Source: Phocaeicola fibrisolvens
Lineage (GTDB): Bacteria > Bacteroidota > Bacteroidia > Bacteroidales > Bacteroidaceae
Direction of reading: 5' to 3'
NCBI RefSeq assembly: GCF_025567125.1
Contig: NZ_JAOQJI010000019.1
Span: 1 to 64,000 of the forward strand
Length of the DNA: 64,000 nt
In this document: positions 44,996 to 54,024 of the stretch, piece after piece
How the letters are laid out: every line of letters starts with the position of its first letter
Position numbering within the stretch: the first letter of the stretch is position 1
The notes under the pieces: model-generated
Database searches by the model: none
Seen by the model: the letters and a program-made list of their open reading frames with translations, nothing else
Told to the model about the DNA's origin: nothing
Translations under genes and position numbers: made by a program

Positions 44996-46333
44996 TTAGA
45001 AATACTTTTCCAATTTCTTGATCATCATTCCCAGACAGAATACCACAACGTGGTCATTTTCCTGAATCATGGTATTACCGGTTACCAATATACCTTCTCC
45101 ATTCCGGATCAATCCTCCGATAGTCGCTCCCTTGGGAAGTCCCAAATCCTTTACAGCCTGCTTGGTTATCTTGGCCCCCGGCTTCACCGTGAACTCGGCC
45201 ACATCTGCATTGGCAAAGGTCAGACATTTCACATTCGACACATCTGCATCAAGCATCATCTGATAAATATGGCTGGCTGCAATAAACTTCTTATTGATGA
45301 CTGTTCCGATATCCAGACTTTCGGCCATACTGATGTAGTCCACGTTTTCTACTTCAGCCACCGTCTTAGTCACTCCCATGCGCTTGGCTGCCAGACATGC
45401 CAGAATATTGGTTTCCGAATTACCGGTCAACGCGACAAAGGCTTCCGTATTCTTGATGCCTTCCTCCAGCAACAGCTGCATATCGCGTCCATCGCCATTA
45501 ATGACCATCACTCCGTCGTCCACCAGTTCCGTCAACCGGTTACAGCGGGCAATATCGCTTTCTATAATTTTAGTCTTCATGTATTCCGGCATGTACTGCA
45601 CGGTACGTACGGCAATCCGGCTTCCTCCCATGATCATCACGTTCCGCACATCGGCCTCATTCTCCTTCCCGGAAATCTTACGGATATAAGGAATGTATTT
45701 CTTCGTAGTCGTAAAATAAACGATATCATTCAACTTTATCACATCGTCTCCACGCGGAATAATGGTTTCATTCCCTCGCTTAATGGCCACGATGTGGAAC
45801 GGTATATTTCGCCCTCCCAGTTCATGCAAAGGTACATTCAGAATTTCTGCCTGTTCACGCAACTTCGTTCCCAAAAGCACCAACGCTCCTCCGGCAAACT
45901 CCCACCACTGACGAATCCAACTCATCTTTACAGCGTCGACAATGTCACGTGCGGCCAGCATTTCCGGATAAATCAAGGAATGAACCCCCAGCTTGGCAAA
46001 AAATTCCTTATGTTTGGGAAGCAGATATTCATAATTGTCTATTCGCGCCACCGTTTTCTTGGCTCCCAGACTGGTAGCAAGCATACACGCCGTCATGTTA
46101 CGGCTTTCATCGGGCATAACCCCGATAAACAAGTCGGCTCCTGCCACTCCGGCCTCTTTCAATCCGTTGATTGACGTCGGCGACAAATTGACAGTCATAA
46201 GGTCCAGGTTGCTTCCCATGGCGCTCAGTTTGCTCTCGTCCTCATCCATCAAGATGATATCCTGCTTCTCACCCGACAGCAGTTTCGCCAGATGGGTACC
46301 TACAGCTCCGGCCCCTGCAATAATAATCTTCAT
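44996..46333 (-). CDS. trkA: Trk potassium transporter NAD-binding subunit
   Basis: Peripheral regulator of the Trk K+ uptake system. The 445-residue protein has two tandem RCK units. The first Rossmann motif is GAGAVGTHLAKLL (about 7-19), the second begins NVMIMGGSRIAVRT (about 228), each with its TrkA-C domain. Its start overlaps the dxs stop by four bases. The channel gene trkH, which I remember as a usual neighbour, does not follow; the next gene is the FimB-like lipoprotein. Confidence 0.94.
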   Translation of the reverse strand: MKIIIAGAGAVGTHLAKLLSGEKQDIILMDEDESKLSAMGSNLDLMTVNLSPTSINGLKEAGVAGADLFIGVMPDESRNMTACMLATSLGAKKTVARIDNYEYLLPKHKEFFAKLGVHSLIYPEMLAARDIVDAVKMSWIRQWWEFAGGALVLLGTKLREQAEILNVPLHELGGRNIPFHIVAIKRGNETIIPRGDDVIKLNDIVYFTTTKKYIPYIRKISGKENEADVRNVMIMGGSRIAVRTVQYMPEYMKTKIIESDIARCNRLTELVDDGVMVINGDGRDMQLLLEEGIKNTEAFVALTGNSETNILACLAAKRMGVTKTVAEVENVDYISMAESLDIGTVINKKFIAASHIYQMMLDADVSNVKCLTFANADVAEFTVKPGAKITKQAVKDLGLPKGATIGGLIRNGEGILVTGNTMIQENDHVVVFCLGMMIKKLEKYF

Positions 46334-48237
46334 ATCTTTATTATCTGAGTGATTGTGTGATATATACTTTCCTCATCAATGCCACAGATGGCATACAAAT
46401 CGTTGACCGGACCATGCTGTACAAAACGGTCAGGAAGTCCCAGTCGTTTTACAGACGGATGGTAACCATGGTCGCTCATGAACTCAAGTATGGCACTGCC
46501 CATTCCTCCATTCCGTACTCCATCTTCTACGGTCAGAATGCGACTGAATTTCTGTCCTACCTCATGCAACAAATCTTCATCCAACGGTTTCAAGAAGCGC
46601 AAATCATAATGAGCAATGCTCATGCCCTGTTCTTTTTCGGCACGGGCTATCGCCGACGCTGCTTTGTTGCCTATCGGTCCGATTGTAATCACAGCCAAAT
46701 CTGTTCCTTCTTTCAACCGGCGTCCTTTTCCTACTTCCACAGGTTCCAGCGGACATTTCCAGTCAACCAACACTCCCCTTCCGCGTGGATAACGAATCAC
46801 AAACGGTCCGATATCCGGAAGCTGAGCCGTATACATCAGCCGGCGCAGTTCATGTTCATCGTAAGGAGAAGCAATCACCAAATTCGGTATCGGACGCAAA
46901 TACGCCATGTCGAAAGCCCCATGATGCGTAGGACCGTCTTCTCCCACCAGTCCCGCACGATCCAGACAAAGCACGACATGAAGTTTCTGAATAGCCACGT
47001 CGTGAATGATATTGTCGTAGGCCCGTTGCATGAAAGAAGAATACACATTACAGAACGGCAGCAGACCTTCCTTCGCCATTCCTCCGGAGAAAGTCACGGC
47101 ATGCCCTTCAGCAATACCCACATCGAAAACCCGGTCGGGCATCTCCTTCATCATGATATTCATCGAACAGCCAGAAGGCATGGCAGGGGTTACTCCTACA
47201 ATTTTGTCGTTCTTACGGGCCAACTCCAGCAACGTATTGCCAAATACATCCTGAAACAAAGGCGGCATACCACTGGTGTCTACAACAATACGTTCCCCCG
47301 TCTCCTTATCGAAAATTCCCGGAGCATGCCATAAAGTAGCCGCCTCCTCCGCTGGCTTGAATCCCTTTCCTTTACGGGTATGAATGTGCAGAAGTTTCGG
47401 CCCTTTCATATCTTTTATCTCCCTCAGGACCCTTGTCAATGCCGTTACATCATGTCCGTCTACAGGACCAAAATAACGGATATTCAGTCCCTCGAAAATA
47501 TTCTGCTGCTGCATCAGCATTGATTTCAGGCTGTTATTAAAACGAATCAGGCTTTTGCGACGTTCATCATTCAAGATTCCCCAGCTATAGAGCTTCTGTG
47601 ACAATACGTTTCTCAACCGGTTATATCCTTCCGAAGTATGCAGGTTCAACAGATACTGCTTCATTCCTCCCACACTCCGGTCGATGGCCATATTGTTGTC
47701 ATTCAAAATAATCAACAGATTATTGGGAGTGGAAGAAGCATTATTCAGCCCTTCGAATGCAAGTCCCCCACTCATGGAACCATCTCCAATGACAGCTACC
47801 ACATGGCGGTTTTCTTCTCCTTTGCGCGCGGCTGCCACGGCCATTCCCAATGCGGCTGAGATGGAATTAGACGCATGCCCACAAGTGAATGTATCATATT
47901 CACTCTCGGCTGGCGAAGGGAAAGGACACAATCCGTTCAACTTCCGGTTTGTATAAAAACGGTCACGACGACCTGTCAGAATCTTATGTCCGTATGCCTG
48001 ATGCCCCACATCCCACACGATGCGGTCGTAGGGAGTCTGATACACGTAATGAAGCGCCACGGTCAGTTCCACTACTCCCAGACTGGAGCCGAAATGGCCA
48101 GGATTACGCGATAATTCATCAATAATTTTATTTCGAAGTTGACTACAGACCTCTGGCAACGCCTCGACAGAAAGTTTCCGTAAATCTTCAGGGCTATCTA
48201 TCTTATTCAGCAAATCGTATGAAGTTGGCTGTTCCAT
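46330..48237 (-). CDS. dxs: 1-deoxy-D-xylulose-5-phosphate synthase
   Basis: First enzyme of the MEP isoprenoid pathway, thiamine diphosphate-dependent. The 635-residue product has RIVWDVGHQAYGHKILTGR, the ThDP/Mg site GDGSMSGGLAFEGLNNA (about 150-166), and the transketolase-type middle with DRAGLVGEDGPTHHG. Length and order fit DXS well. It heads a two-gene minus-strand unit with trkA. Confidence 0.97.
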   Translation of the reverse strand: MEQPTSYDLLNKIDSPEDLRKLSVEALPEVCSQLRNKIIDELSRNPGHFGSSLGVVELTVALHYVYQTPYDRIVWDVGHQAYGHKILTGRRDRFYTNRKLNGLCPFPSPAESEYDTFTCGHASNSISAALGMAVAAARKGEENRHVVAVIGDGSMSGGLAFEGLNNASSTPNNLLIILNDNNMAIDRSVGGMKQYLLNLHTSEGYNRLRNVLSQKLYSWGILNDERRKSLIRFNNSLKSMLMQQQNIFEGLNIRYFGPVDGHDVTALTRVLREIKDMKGPKLLHIHTRKGKGFKPAEEAATLWHAPGIFDKETGERIVVDTSGMPPLFQDVFGNTLLELARKNDKIVGVTPAMPSGCSMNIMMKEMPDRVFDVGIAEGHAVTFSGGMAKEGLLPFCNVYSSFMQRAYDNIIHDVAIQKLHVVLCLDRAGLVGEDGPTHHGAFDMAYLRPIPNLVIASPYDEHELRRLMYTAQLPDIGPFVIRYPRGRGVLVDWKCPLEPVEVGKGRRLKEGTDLAVITIGPIGNKAASAIARAEKEQGMSIAHYDLRFLKPLDEDLLHEVGQKFSRILTVEDGVRNGGMGSAILEFMSDHGYHPSVKRLGLPDRFVQHGPVNDLYAICGIDEESIYHTITQIIKI

Positions 48238-48264
48238 CCTTGTTCCACATTAACTTTAATCGTA

Positions 48265-48302
48265 CAAAAATAGCACAAATATATATAATGTACTTACATT
48301 TG
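48265..48302. promoter_or_regulatory. Divergent -7 boxes for dxs and the GSCFA gene
   Basis: Minus-strand TATTTTTG (48265-48272) lies 27 bases before dxs; plus-strand TACATTTG (48295-48302) lies 19 bases before the GSCFA gene. They lie in an AT-rich 84-base gap. Confidence 0.5.
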
Positions 48303-48321
48303 CAGTAAATTTTCTCTTGTC

Positions 48322-49308
48322 ATGGAATTCAGAACCAAAGTAGAACTACCCCTCAAAGGACCCGAAATACATCACGCCGACCAGCTGATGATGTGGGGTT
48401 CCTGCTTTTCCGAACACATCGGGAACTTGCTGAGCGAGAATAAATTTACCTGTGACGTCAATCCTTTCGGAGTGTTATACAATCCGATATCCATCGCTTC
48501 TTCCATCCAACGACTGCTGGATGGCTTACCGTATCAGAAACAAGATTTGCATCAGGAGCAAGGACAATGGTACAGCCTGATGCACCACAGTTCTTTCTCG
48601 TCTGCCGATGTCACGGAATGCCTGGATAAAATCAATCAGCGCATCATGTCCGGCCACGAGCACCTGCTTCATGCCGACTGGCTTATCTTCACATGGGGCT
48701 CCTCATTTGTCTATACCTGGAAAGAAGATGGAAAAATCGTAGGCAACTGCCATAAACTGCCGGCTCGCCTGTTTGAACGACACATGATCAGCGCCGATGA
48801 AATCGCTACGGCCTATCTGCCATTGCTACAACAACTGCGCTCCCTCCGCCCTCACCTGCAATGCCTGTTTACAGTCAGCCCCATACGGCACCTCAAAGAC
48901 GGACTGCATGGCAACCAACTCAGCAAAGCCAACCTCCTGCTGGCTGCCGACCAGATTTGCCGGGAACTGGATTTCTGCCACTATTTCCCTTCTTATGAAA
49001 TCCTGATAGACGAACTGCGGGATTATCGTTTCTATGCCGACGACATGATGCATCCTAGTCCGCTTGCCATACAATACGTTTGGGAATGCTTCGGCAATTG
49101 CTATTTCAGTTCCTCCACTTTCTCCTTCATGAAAGAATGGGAAAAAATACGACGTGGACTGGCTCATAGACCTTTCAACCCCGAAACGGAAGCCCATCAA
49201 GCCTTTTTAAGTCAAATTCTGTTAAAGATAGAGGAGTTAAAAGAAAAATTCCCGTACTTAGACGTTCAAAAGGAAATAAAGTTATGTCAAGCACAATTGA
49301 AGAAATAA
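48322..49308 (+). CDS. GSCFA domain protein
   Basis: 328-residue protein of the GSCFA family, named from the motif present here as MWGSCFSEHIG (about 24-34). The family resembles SGNH/GDSL hydrolases; the later TVSPIRHLKDG and DDMMHPSPLAIQYVWE segments could provide the Asp/His part of a catalytic triad. The substrate is unknown. Its end overlaps murF-alr by 25 bases, so they are probably co-expressed, hinting at a wall-related role, by inference. Confidence 0.88.
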   Translation: MEFRTKVELPLKGPEIHHADQLMMWGSCFSEHIGNLLSENKFTCDVNPFGVLYNPISIASSIQRLLDGLPYQKQDLHQEQGQWYSLMHHSSFSSADVTECLDKINQRIMSGHEHLLHADWLIFTWGSSFVYTWKEDGKIVGNCHKLPARLFERHMISADEIATAYLPLLQQLRSLRPHLQCLFTVSPIRHLKDGLHGNQLSKANLLLAADQICRELDFCHYFPSYEILIDELRDYRFYADDMMHPSPLAIQYVWECFGNCYFSSSTFSFMKEWEKIRRGLAHRPFNPETEAHQAFLSQILLKIEELKEKFPYLDVQKEIKLCQAQLKK

Positions 49309-51749
49309 CCTCCATCCTGGGGGCTGAACGCAAAGGAAACGCCCCCGCCACCATTGACTGGATACTTACAGACAGCCGGTCGCTGTGTTTTCCGGAAGAA
49401 ACTCTGTTTTTTGCCTTGAAGACAAAACGTAACGACGGACATAAATACATCCCAGACCTTTACAAGAAGGGAGTACGCAATTTCGTCGTGAATGAAATAC
49501 CTCAAACGGCTTCCTCCTACCAGGATGCCAATTTTCTGATTGTACCCAACCCACTGAAAAGTCTGCAACGCCTGGCTTCCAAGCACCGGGAACAGTTTCA
49601 GGTGCCGGTCATCGGCATCACGGGAAGTAATGGAAAAACGGTCGTCAAAGAATGGCTGTACCAGCTGCTCAGTCCGGACCGTGTCATTACCCGTTCTCCA
49701 AGAAGCTATAACTCCCAAATCGGTGTGCCTCTCTCCGTATGGCTCATGAACGAGCACACCGAGCTGGGCATCTTCGAAGCCGGTATCTCCGAAATGGGTG
49801 AGATGGAAGCCTTGCGCCCCATCATCCAACCGACCATCGGTATCCTGACCAACATCGGGGGTGCACATCAGGAAAATTTCTCTTCCCTGCAAGACAAATG
49901 CATGGAAAAGCTTCAGCTCTTTAAGGACTGTGACGTCATTGTGTATAACGGCGACAACGAACTCATTGCCAGCTGTGTCACCAAATCATTGTTTACAGCG
50001 CGTGAAATTGCCTGGTCGACCAAAGACTCCGAACGTCCGCTCTTCATCGAAAAAATACTGAAAGACGATACAGGTACTACCATCAAATACCGCTACCTGG
50101 GATTCTTCAAAGAATACCGGATTCCGTTCATTGACGATGCTTCCATCGAAAACTCACTCCACTGTCTGGCCGTAGCCCTCTACCTGATGGTACCACCCGA
50201 AACCATCGCAGAGCGTATGCTCCATCTGGAACCCATTGCCATGCGTCTGGAAGTGAAAGAAGGGAAAAACGGCTGTACACTGATTAATGACAGCTACAAC
50301 TCCGACTTTGCTTCGCTCGACATCGCTCTGGATTTCATGATGAGACGCTCGGAGGACAAAAACCGCAAACGCACATTGATTCTGTCGGACATGCTGGAGA
50401 GTGGACAGACCAGCAAACTGCTCTACAGGCAGGTAGCCGACTTGGTGCACAGCCGGAAAGTAGACCATATCATCGGAGTGGGCGAAGAAATCTCCGCAGC
50501 AGCCAATCGATTTGAAATTCAAAAAGATTTCTTTCCGAACACCGCCGAACTTCTGAACTCGGGATTGCTTCACCAATTGCACAACGAAGACATTTTGATA
50601 AAAGGGGCCCGTGTGTTCCATTTCGATGACATTACCGACGCACTCGAATTGAAAGTGCACGAAACCATCCTGGAAATAAACCTGAACGCACTGGTAGACA
50701 ACCTGAACCATTACCGGAACAAGCTGAAACCGGGAGTCAAGATGGTTTGTATGGTAAAGGCCTCAGCCTATGGAGCCGGTTCTTTCGAAATTGCCAAGAC
50801 ACTGGAAGACCAGCGAGTGGATTATTTGGCTGTAGCCGTAGCCGATGAAGGAGCCGATTTGCGCAAAGCCGGCATCAACAGCTCCATCATGATTATGAAC
50901 CCGGAAATTACGGCCTTCAAGACCATGTTCGACTACCGCCTGGAACCGGAAGTATACAGTTTCCATCTGCTGGAGGAACTGATTAAGGCAGCTGAACGGG
51001 AAGGAGTGAGCAATTTCCCGATTCACATCAAGATTGATACGGGCATGCACCGCTTGGGATTTGCCCCTGAGGAAATGCCTCAACTGGTACAACGCCTGCA
51101 AAAGCAGAGTGCGGTCATTCCCCGTTCCGTATTCTCACATCTGGTAGGAAGTGACGCAGAACGGTTTGATGCCTTCACCCGTCATCAGATAGAGACCTTC
51201 GAAGCCGCTTCTACCGTACTTCAGCAAGGTTTCAAACACAAGATTATCCGTCATATCTGCAACACGGCAGGAATCGAACGTTATCCGGGTGCACAGTTTG
51301 ACATGGTACGTCTGGGAATCGGACTCTACGGCATCGACCCGTTTACCAACAAGATGCTGCACAATGTCACCACCCTGAAGACCACCATCCTGCAAATTCA
51401 CGATGTGCCTGCTGACGACACCGTAGGCTACAGCCGGAAAGGAATTCTCACACGCGATTCCCGCATCGCTGCCATTCCTATCGGATATGCCGACGGCTTG
51501 AACCGTCATCTGGGCAACGGACATGGCTATTGCTTGGTCAACGGACAAAAGGCACCCTACGTGGGAAACATCTGTATGGATGTGTGCATGATTGATGTCA
51601 CAGACATCGACTGCAAGGAAGGCGATAAAGCCATCATTTTCGGCGATGAGCTTCCAGTCACTGTCTTGTCGGATATTCTCGATACCATTCCGTATGAGAT
51701 TCTGACAAGCGTTTCCAACCGTGTAAAGAGAGTGTACTATCAGGACTGA
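49284..51749 (+). CDS. MurF-alanine racemase fusion
   Basis: Bifunctional protein: UDP-MurNAc-tripeptide:D-Ala-D-Ala ligase (MurF) joined to alanine racemase, found in many Bacteroidetes. The 821-residue product has the Mur ligase P-loop GITGSNGKTVVKEW (about 110-123) and a Mur C-terminal domain to about 450. The racemase part starts at TILEINLNALVDNLNHYRNK, with the PLP lysine in VCMVKASAYGAGS and the later VGYSRKGILTRDSR and GNICMDVCMIDVT segments. Both halves look complete, which couples D-alanine supply to its use. Confidence 0.95.
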   Translation: MSSTIEEITSILGAERKGNAPATIDWILTDSRSLCFPEETLFFALKTKRNDGHKYIPDLYKKGVRNFVVNEIPQTASSYQDANFLIVPNPLKSLQRLASKHREQFQVPVIGITGSNGKTVVKEWLYQLLSPDRVITRSPRSYNSQIGVPLSVWLMNEHTELGIFEAGISEMGEMEALRPIIQPTIGILTNIGGAHQENFSSLQDKCMEKLQLFKDCDVIVYNGDNELIASCVTKSLFTAREIAWSTKDSERPLFIEKILKDDTGTTIKYRYLGFFKEYRIPFIDDASIENSLHCLAVALYLMVPPETIAERMLHLEPIAMRLEVKEGKNGCTLINDSYNSDFASLDIALDFMMRRSEDKNRKRTLILSDMLESGQTSKLLYRQVADLVHSRKVDHIIGVGEEISAAANRFEIQKDFFPNTAELLNSGLLHQLHNEDILIKGARVFHFDDITDALELKVHETILEINLNALVDNLNHYRNKLKPGVKMVCMVKASAYGAGSFEIAKTLEDQRVDYLAVAVADEGADLRKAGINSSIMIMNPEITAFKTMFDYRLEPEVYSFHLLEELIKAAEREGVSNFPIHIKIDTGMHRLGFAPEEMPQLVQRLQKQSAVIPRSVFSHLVGSDAERFDAFTRHQIETFEAASTVLQQGFKHKIIRHICNTAGIERYPGAQFDMVRLGIGLYGIDPFTNKMLHNVTTLKTTILQIHDVPADDTVGYSRKGILTRDSRIAAIPIGYADGLNRHLGNGHGYCLVNGQKAPYVGNICMDVCMIDVTDIDCKEGDKAIIFGDELPVTVLSDILDTIPYEILTSVSNRVKRVYYQD

Positions 51750-51776
51750 TTGAAATCGGATAGATACCGAAAATAT

Positions 51777-51822
51777 ACAGCCTCCGGCACAGGACTTCAT
51801 TCCTTTGCCGGAGGCTGTGCTT
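51777..51822. terminator. Bidirectional terminator hairpin
   Basis: ACAGCCTCCGGCA (51777-51789) pairs perfectly with TGCCGGAGGCTGT (51806-51818). It lies between converging murF-alr and lysO. Confidence 0.85.
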
Positions 51823-51855
51823 TATTTACAAGCGATTTTGAACTCATGCCATGGC

Positions 51856-52458
51856 TCAGATCGAACAAAAGAAGGTGACCAGAAACGGGACACTGAAATC
51901 GGTCACAAAGCCATGGAAAATCGAAACTACAACAAACTGCTGTCCTGCGCAACGGGTAATGATAGGCAATGTGGTATCCATGGTGGTGGCTCCGCCCGAG
52001 GCTATAGGCGCCAGATTGCCAAACCAACGGACCAGTAAAGGGGCACACAACAGCGTCATGATTTCACGGAAAATATTGGACAACAAGGCCACCGTGCCCA
52101 ACTCCGGACCTTTATACTCCGTAATAAAAATACTGGACAAAGAATAATATCCCATGCCTGACCCTACCGCCATACAATCGGCCACACTGCGGTGAGGCAA
52201 CAGAAGGCTTACCAATGCCGCCGCTCCCAAAGTCCCCAATATCGTAGCTATGGGAAGAAAAACCAACCTAGGATTCAATGCACGAAAATTTTTCAATGTC
52301 TGAGGATCATTCCCAATGCTCAATCCCACACTAAACATCAGGCCGCACAACACATAGAAGCTGACGCGACTCTCACCTATATCGAAAGGAAGCAGATGAA
52401 ATGCCCCGCAAAAAGTTCCCAACACAAAGAAGCCTACAATAATCAAACTTCCCTTCAT
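51856..52458 (-). CDS. LysO-family lysine exporter, C-terminal part
   Basis: 200-residue membrane protein matching the second part of LysO (YbjE), the lysine exporter of E. coli. Segments GESRVSFYVLCGLMFSVGLSIG, VGSGMGYYSLSSIFITEYKG and NIFREIMTLLCAP are family-typical. About five helices. It begins within the last codons of the preceding gene (four-base ATGA overlap), which supplies the N-terminal part. The two products together, 292 residues, equal the length of the single-chain E. coli protein. Confidence 0.85.
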   Translation of the reverse strand: MKGSLIIVGFFVLGTFCGAFHLLPFDIGESRVSFYVLCGLMFSVGLSIGNDPQTLKNFRALNPRLVFLPIATILGTLGAAALVSLLLPHRSVADCMAVGSGMGYYSLSSIFITEYKGPELGTVALLSNIFREIMTLLCAPLLVRWFGNLAPIASGGATTMDTTLPIITRCAGQQFVVVSIFHGFVTDFSVPFLVTFFCSI

Positions 52459-52733
52459 GTGTTTCCTCCTTTCCTTTTATACAGCCAATGCCACAATGCC
52501 CAAGCCAGTACACAACTGCCCAGCACACAAGCTAACGCAACGATAAAAGCTTCTCCTCCCAATGTGGGTAGTCCTTCCACAAGCCGGCGGTTACCTCCCA
52601 CCTCGACTCCCAGCAGAAACAACAATACCCAAATCAGGCAAGTAATCACTTTACCTATCCATGAAAATTCCTGACGACGAAGCAGAGAGCCTACGGCTAT
52701 TCCGCCCAACATCACACCTATCACTGTAAACAT
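52455..52733 (-). CDS. LysO-family exporter, N-terminal part
   Basis: 92-residue membrane protein with three helices; WIGKVITCLIWVLLFLLGVE-type sequence matches the start of LysO. It overlaps the second half by four bases. The overlap is tidy and both parts are intact, so this looks like an established two-gene form and not a recent frameshift. Confidence 0.82.
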   Translation of the reverse strand: MFTVIGVMLGGIAVGSLLRRQEFSWIGKVITCLIWVLLFLLGVEVGGNRRLVEGLPTLGGEAFIVALACVLGSCVLAWALWHWLYKRKGGNT

Positions 52734-52756
52734 GTCAGTAGTCTCAAAATTTGCTG

Positions 52757-52764
52757 CAAAAATA
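52757..52764 (-). promoter_or_regulatory. Putative -7 box for lysO
   Basis: TATTTTTG on the minus strand, 24 bases before the start codon of the N-terminal lysO gene. Confidence 0.45.
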
Positions 52765-52838
52765 ACGAAAAAAAGTCGACTTATTCCTCACCTGCGGAAG
52801 AACAGATCTTTCCGAAGGTTCCACACAAAAGGCCAATA

Positions 52839-52875
52839 AAAAAGGATTACTGCTCACGCGGTAATCCTTTTTTAT
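52839..52875 (-). terminator. Terminator of the topA-sigma cluster
   Basis: AAAAAGGATTAC (52839-52850) pairs with GTAATCCTTTTT (52861-52872) around a ten-base loop; A/T tracts on both sides make it usable on either strand. Confidence 0.8.
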
Positions 52876-52981
52876 TGAGTTAGTAAATTTAATTTTGAGA
52901 GAATTGAAACTTCACAGCCTCGTTGTTGTTTTAAGTTTTAATAAGCACTAACTATTTATATAAAAGCAAATGAAAATGTTC

Positions 52982-53461
52982 TTATCTGTTGTTGTTCTCC
53001 TCCAGCCGAGGCTTAGGAGACGTTTCTTTCATCAGTGTCCTTACTGAATCGCCCTCATAAGCCACCTGTGGGTCAGCCTGACGATTCTCGAACTGATCAT
53101 GTACATATACGATACCTGAAGCACCGTCGTCACCCGCAGCATGTTTTACCACACCGCCTAAGGTGAAAAGCAAAATCATCATGGCAGCTGCCTTGAACAA
53201 CGGCATGAAACGTGTATGCAAGGTCAGACGTCTGGCTTTTACTACCGGACGTTCGATTTCTGCCAGCACCCGCTTGTCAAAATCTTCACCCAGCTTCATC
53301 TCGCCCGCTTCCTTCTGATAAGTAAACAAAGAACGGTAACGGCGCAAATGAGCGGGAAGTTCTTTCTGCTGAAAGAAAATCCGGAGAATCTGTTCTTCCT
53401 CAACTGAAGTTTCACAGTTCCAATAGCGTTCCAGAAGTTGTTCAATGTACTTATAGTCCAT
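52982..53461 (-). CDS. Single-pass membrane protein, likely sigma-factor partner
   Basis: 159 residues. The N-terminal soluble part (about 1-85) has LLERYWNCETSVEEEQILR and looks helical, like cytoplasmic domains of Bacteroidetes anti-sigma proteins. One membrane helix follows (about 88-106, LFKAAAMMILLFTLGGVV), then a short C-terminal part. Its start overlaps the end of the ECF sigma gene by 11 bases, a typical sigma/anti-sigma arrangement. It lacks the FecR signature. The anti-sigma role is inference from context. Confidence 0.7.
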   Translation of the reverse strand: MDYKYIEQLLERYWNCETSVEEEQILRIFFQQKELPAHLRRYRSLFTYQKEAGEMKLGEDFDKRVLAEIERPVVKARRLTLHTRFMPLFKAAAMMILLFTLGGVVKHAAGDDGASGIVYVHDQFENRQADPQVAYEGDSVRTLMKETSPKPRLEENNNR

Positions 53462-53960
53462 AATCGTTAATTTCGCTGTATTTTAGTTTGATACGCTGAC
53501 GAGCGCGGAAAAGGTTCACTTTCACTTGCTCTTCTGTCACCCCCAGCACATCCGCAATTTCTCTATAACTCTTACCCTCAATATCCCTGAGCTGTACGAT
53601 GGTTCGCTGCTTCTCAGGAAGTTCGTTTATCAGCCTGTGCACCAGCCGGAACTGTTCGTTGCGTTCCATTTGGCTTTCAGGAGTCAATGCATCCGGCATT
53701 TCCTGCGTTTCAGGAGTCAGCTCCAAGTTCTGCGCCTCTTTTTTCTGACTCCGGTCGATGGCCAGATTGCGGACAACCGTCAGGCAATAGGCTTCGATGG
53801 ATTCCAGTTGCGCCCACTCCTCGCGTTTGCTCCACACTTTAATCAGTGCATCCTGAACAATGTCTTCCGCTTCCGCCCGATTGAACGTAATGCGCAGGGC
53901 CAGTCTGAAAAGCTTGTCCTTCAGCGGTAGGATATCGTCACGAAAACTGATTTCTTGCAT
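53451..53960 (-). CDS. ECF-type RNA polymerase sigma factor
   Basis: 169-residue sigma-70 family protein. Region 2 contains AEDIVQDALIKVWSKREEW (about 31-49); region 4 contains LPEKQRTIVQLRDIEGKSYR and the helix-turn-helix EIADVLGVTEEQVKVNLFRA. It lies 64 bases after argB at the end of the topA-aroK-speA-argB cluster and overlaps its probable regulator. Target promoters are unknown. Confidence 0.92.
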   Translation of the reverse strand: MQEISFRDDILPLKDKLFRLALRITFNRAEAEDIVQDALIKVWSKREEWAQLESIEAYCLTVVRNLAIDRSQKKEAQNLELTPETQEMPDALTPESQMERNEQFRLVHRLINELPEKQRTIVQLRDIEGKSYREIADVLGVTEEQVKVNLFRARQRIKLKYSEINDYGL

Positions 53961-54024
53961 TGCTTTCTATAATAATGACGGGTGAGTTACCTAAAAGTTA
54001 CACCCACCCGTCGATTTTTTTCAA

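Noticed and set aside
44963..46174. 403-codon open frame opposite trkA
   Set aside because: Antisense to a clear trkA; rich in His, Gln and Ser as shadow frames in this genome are.
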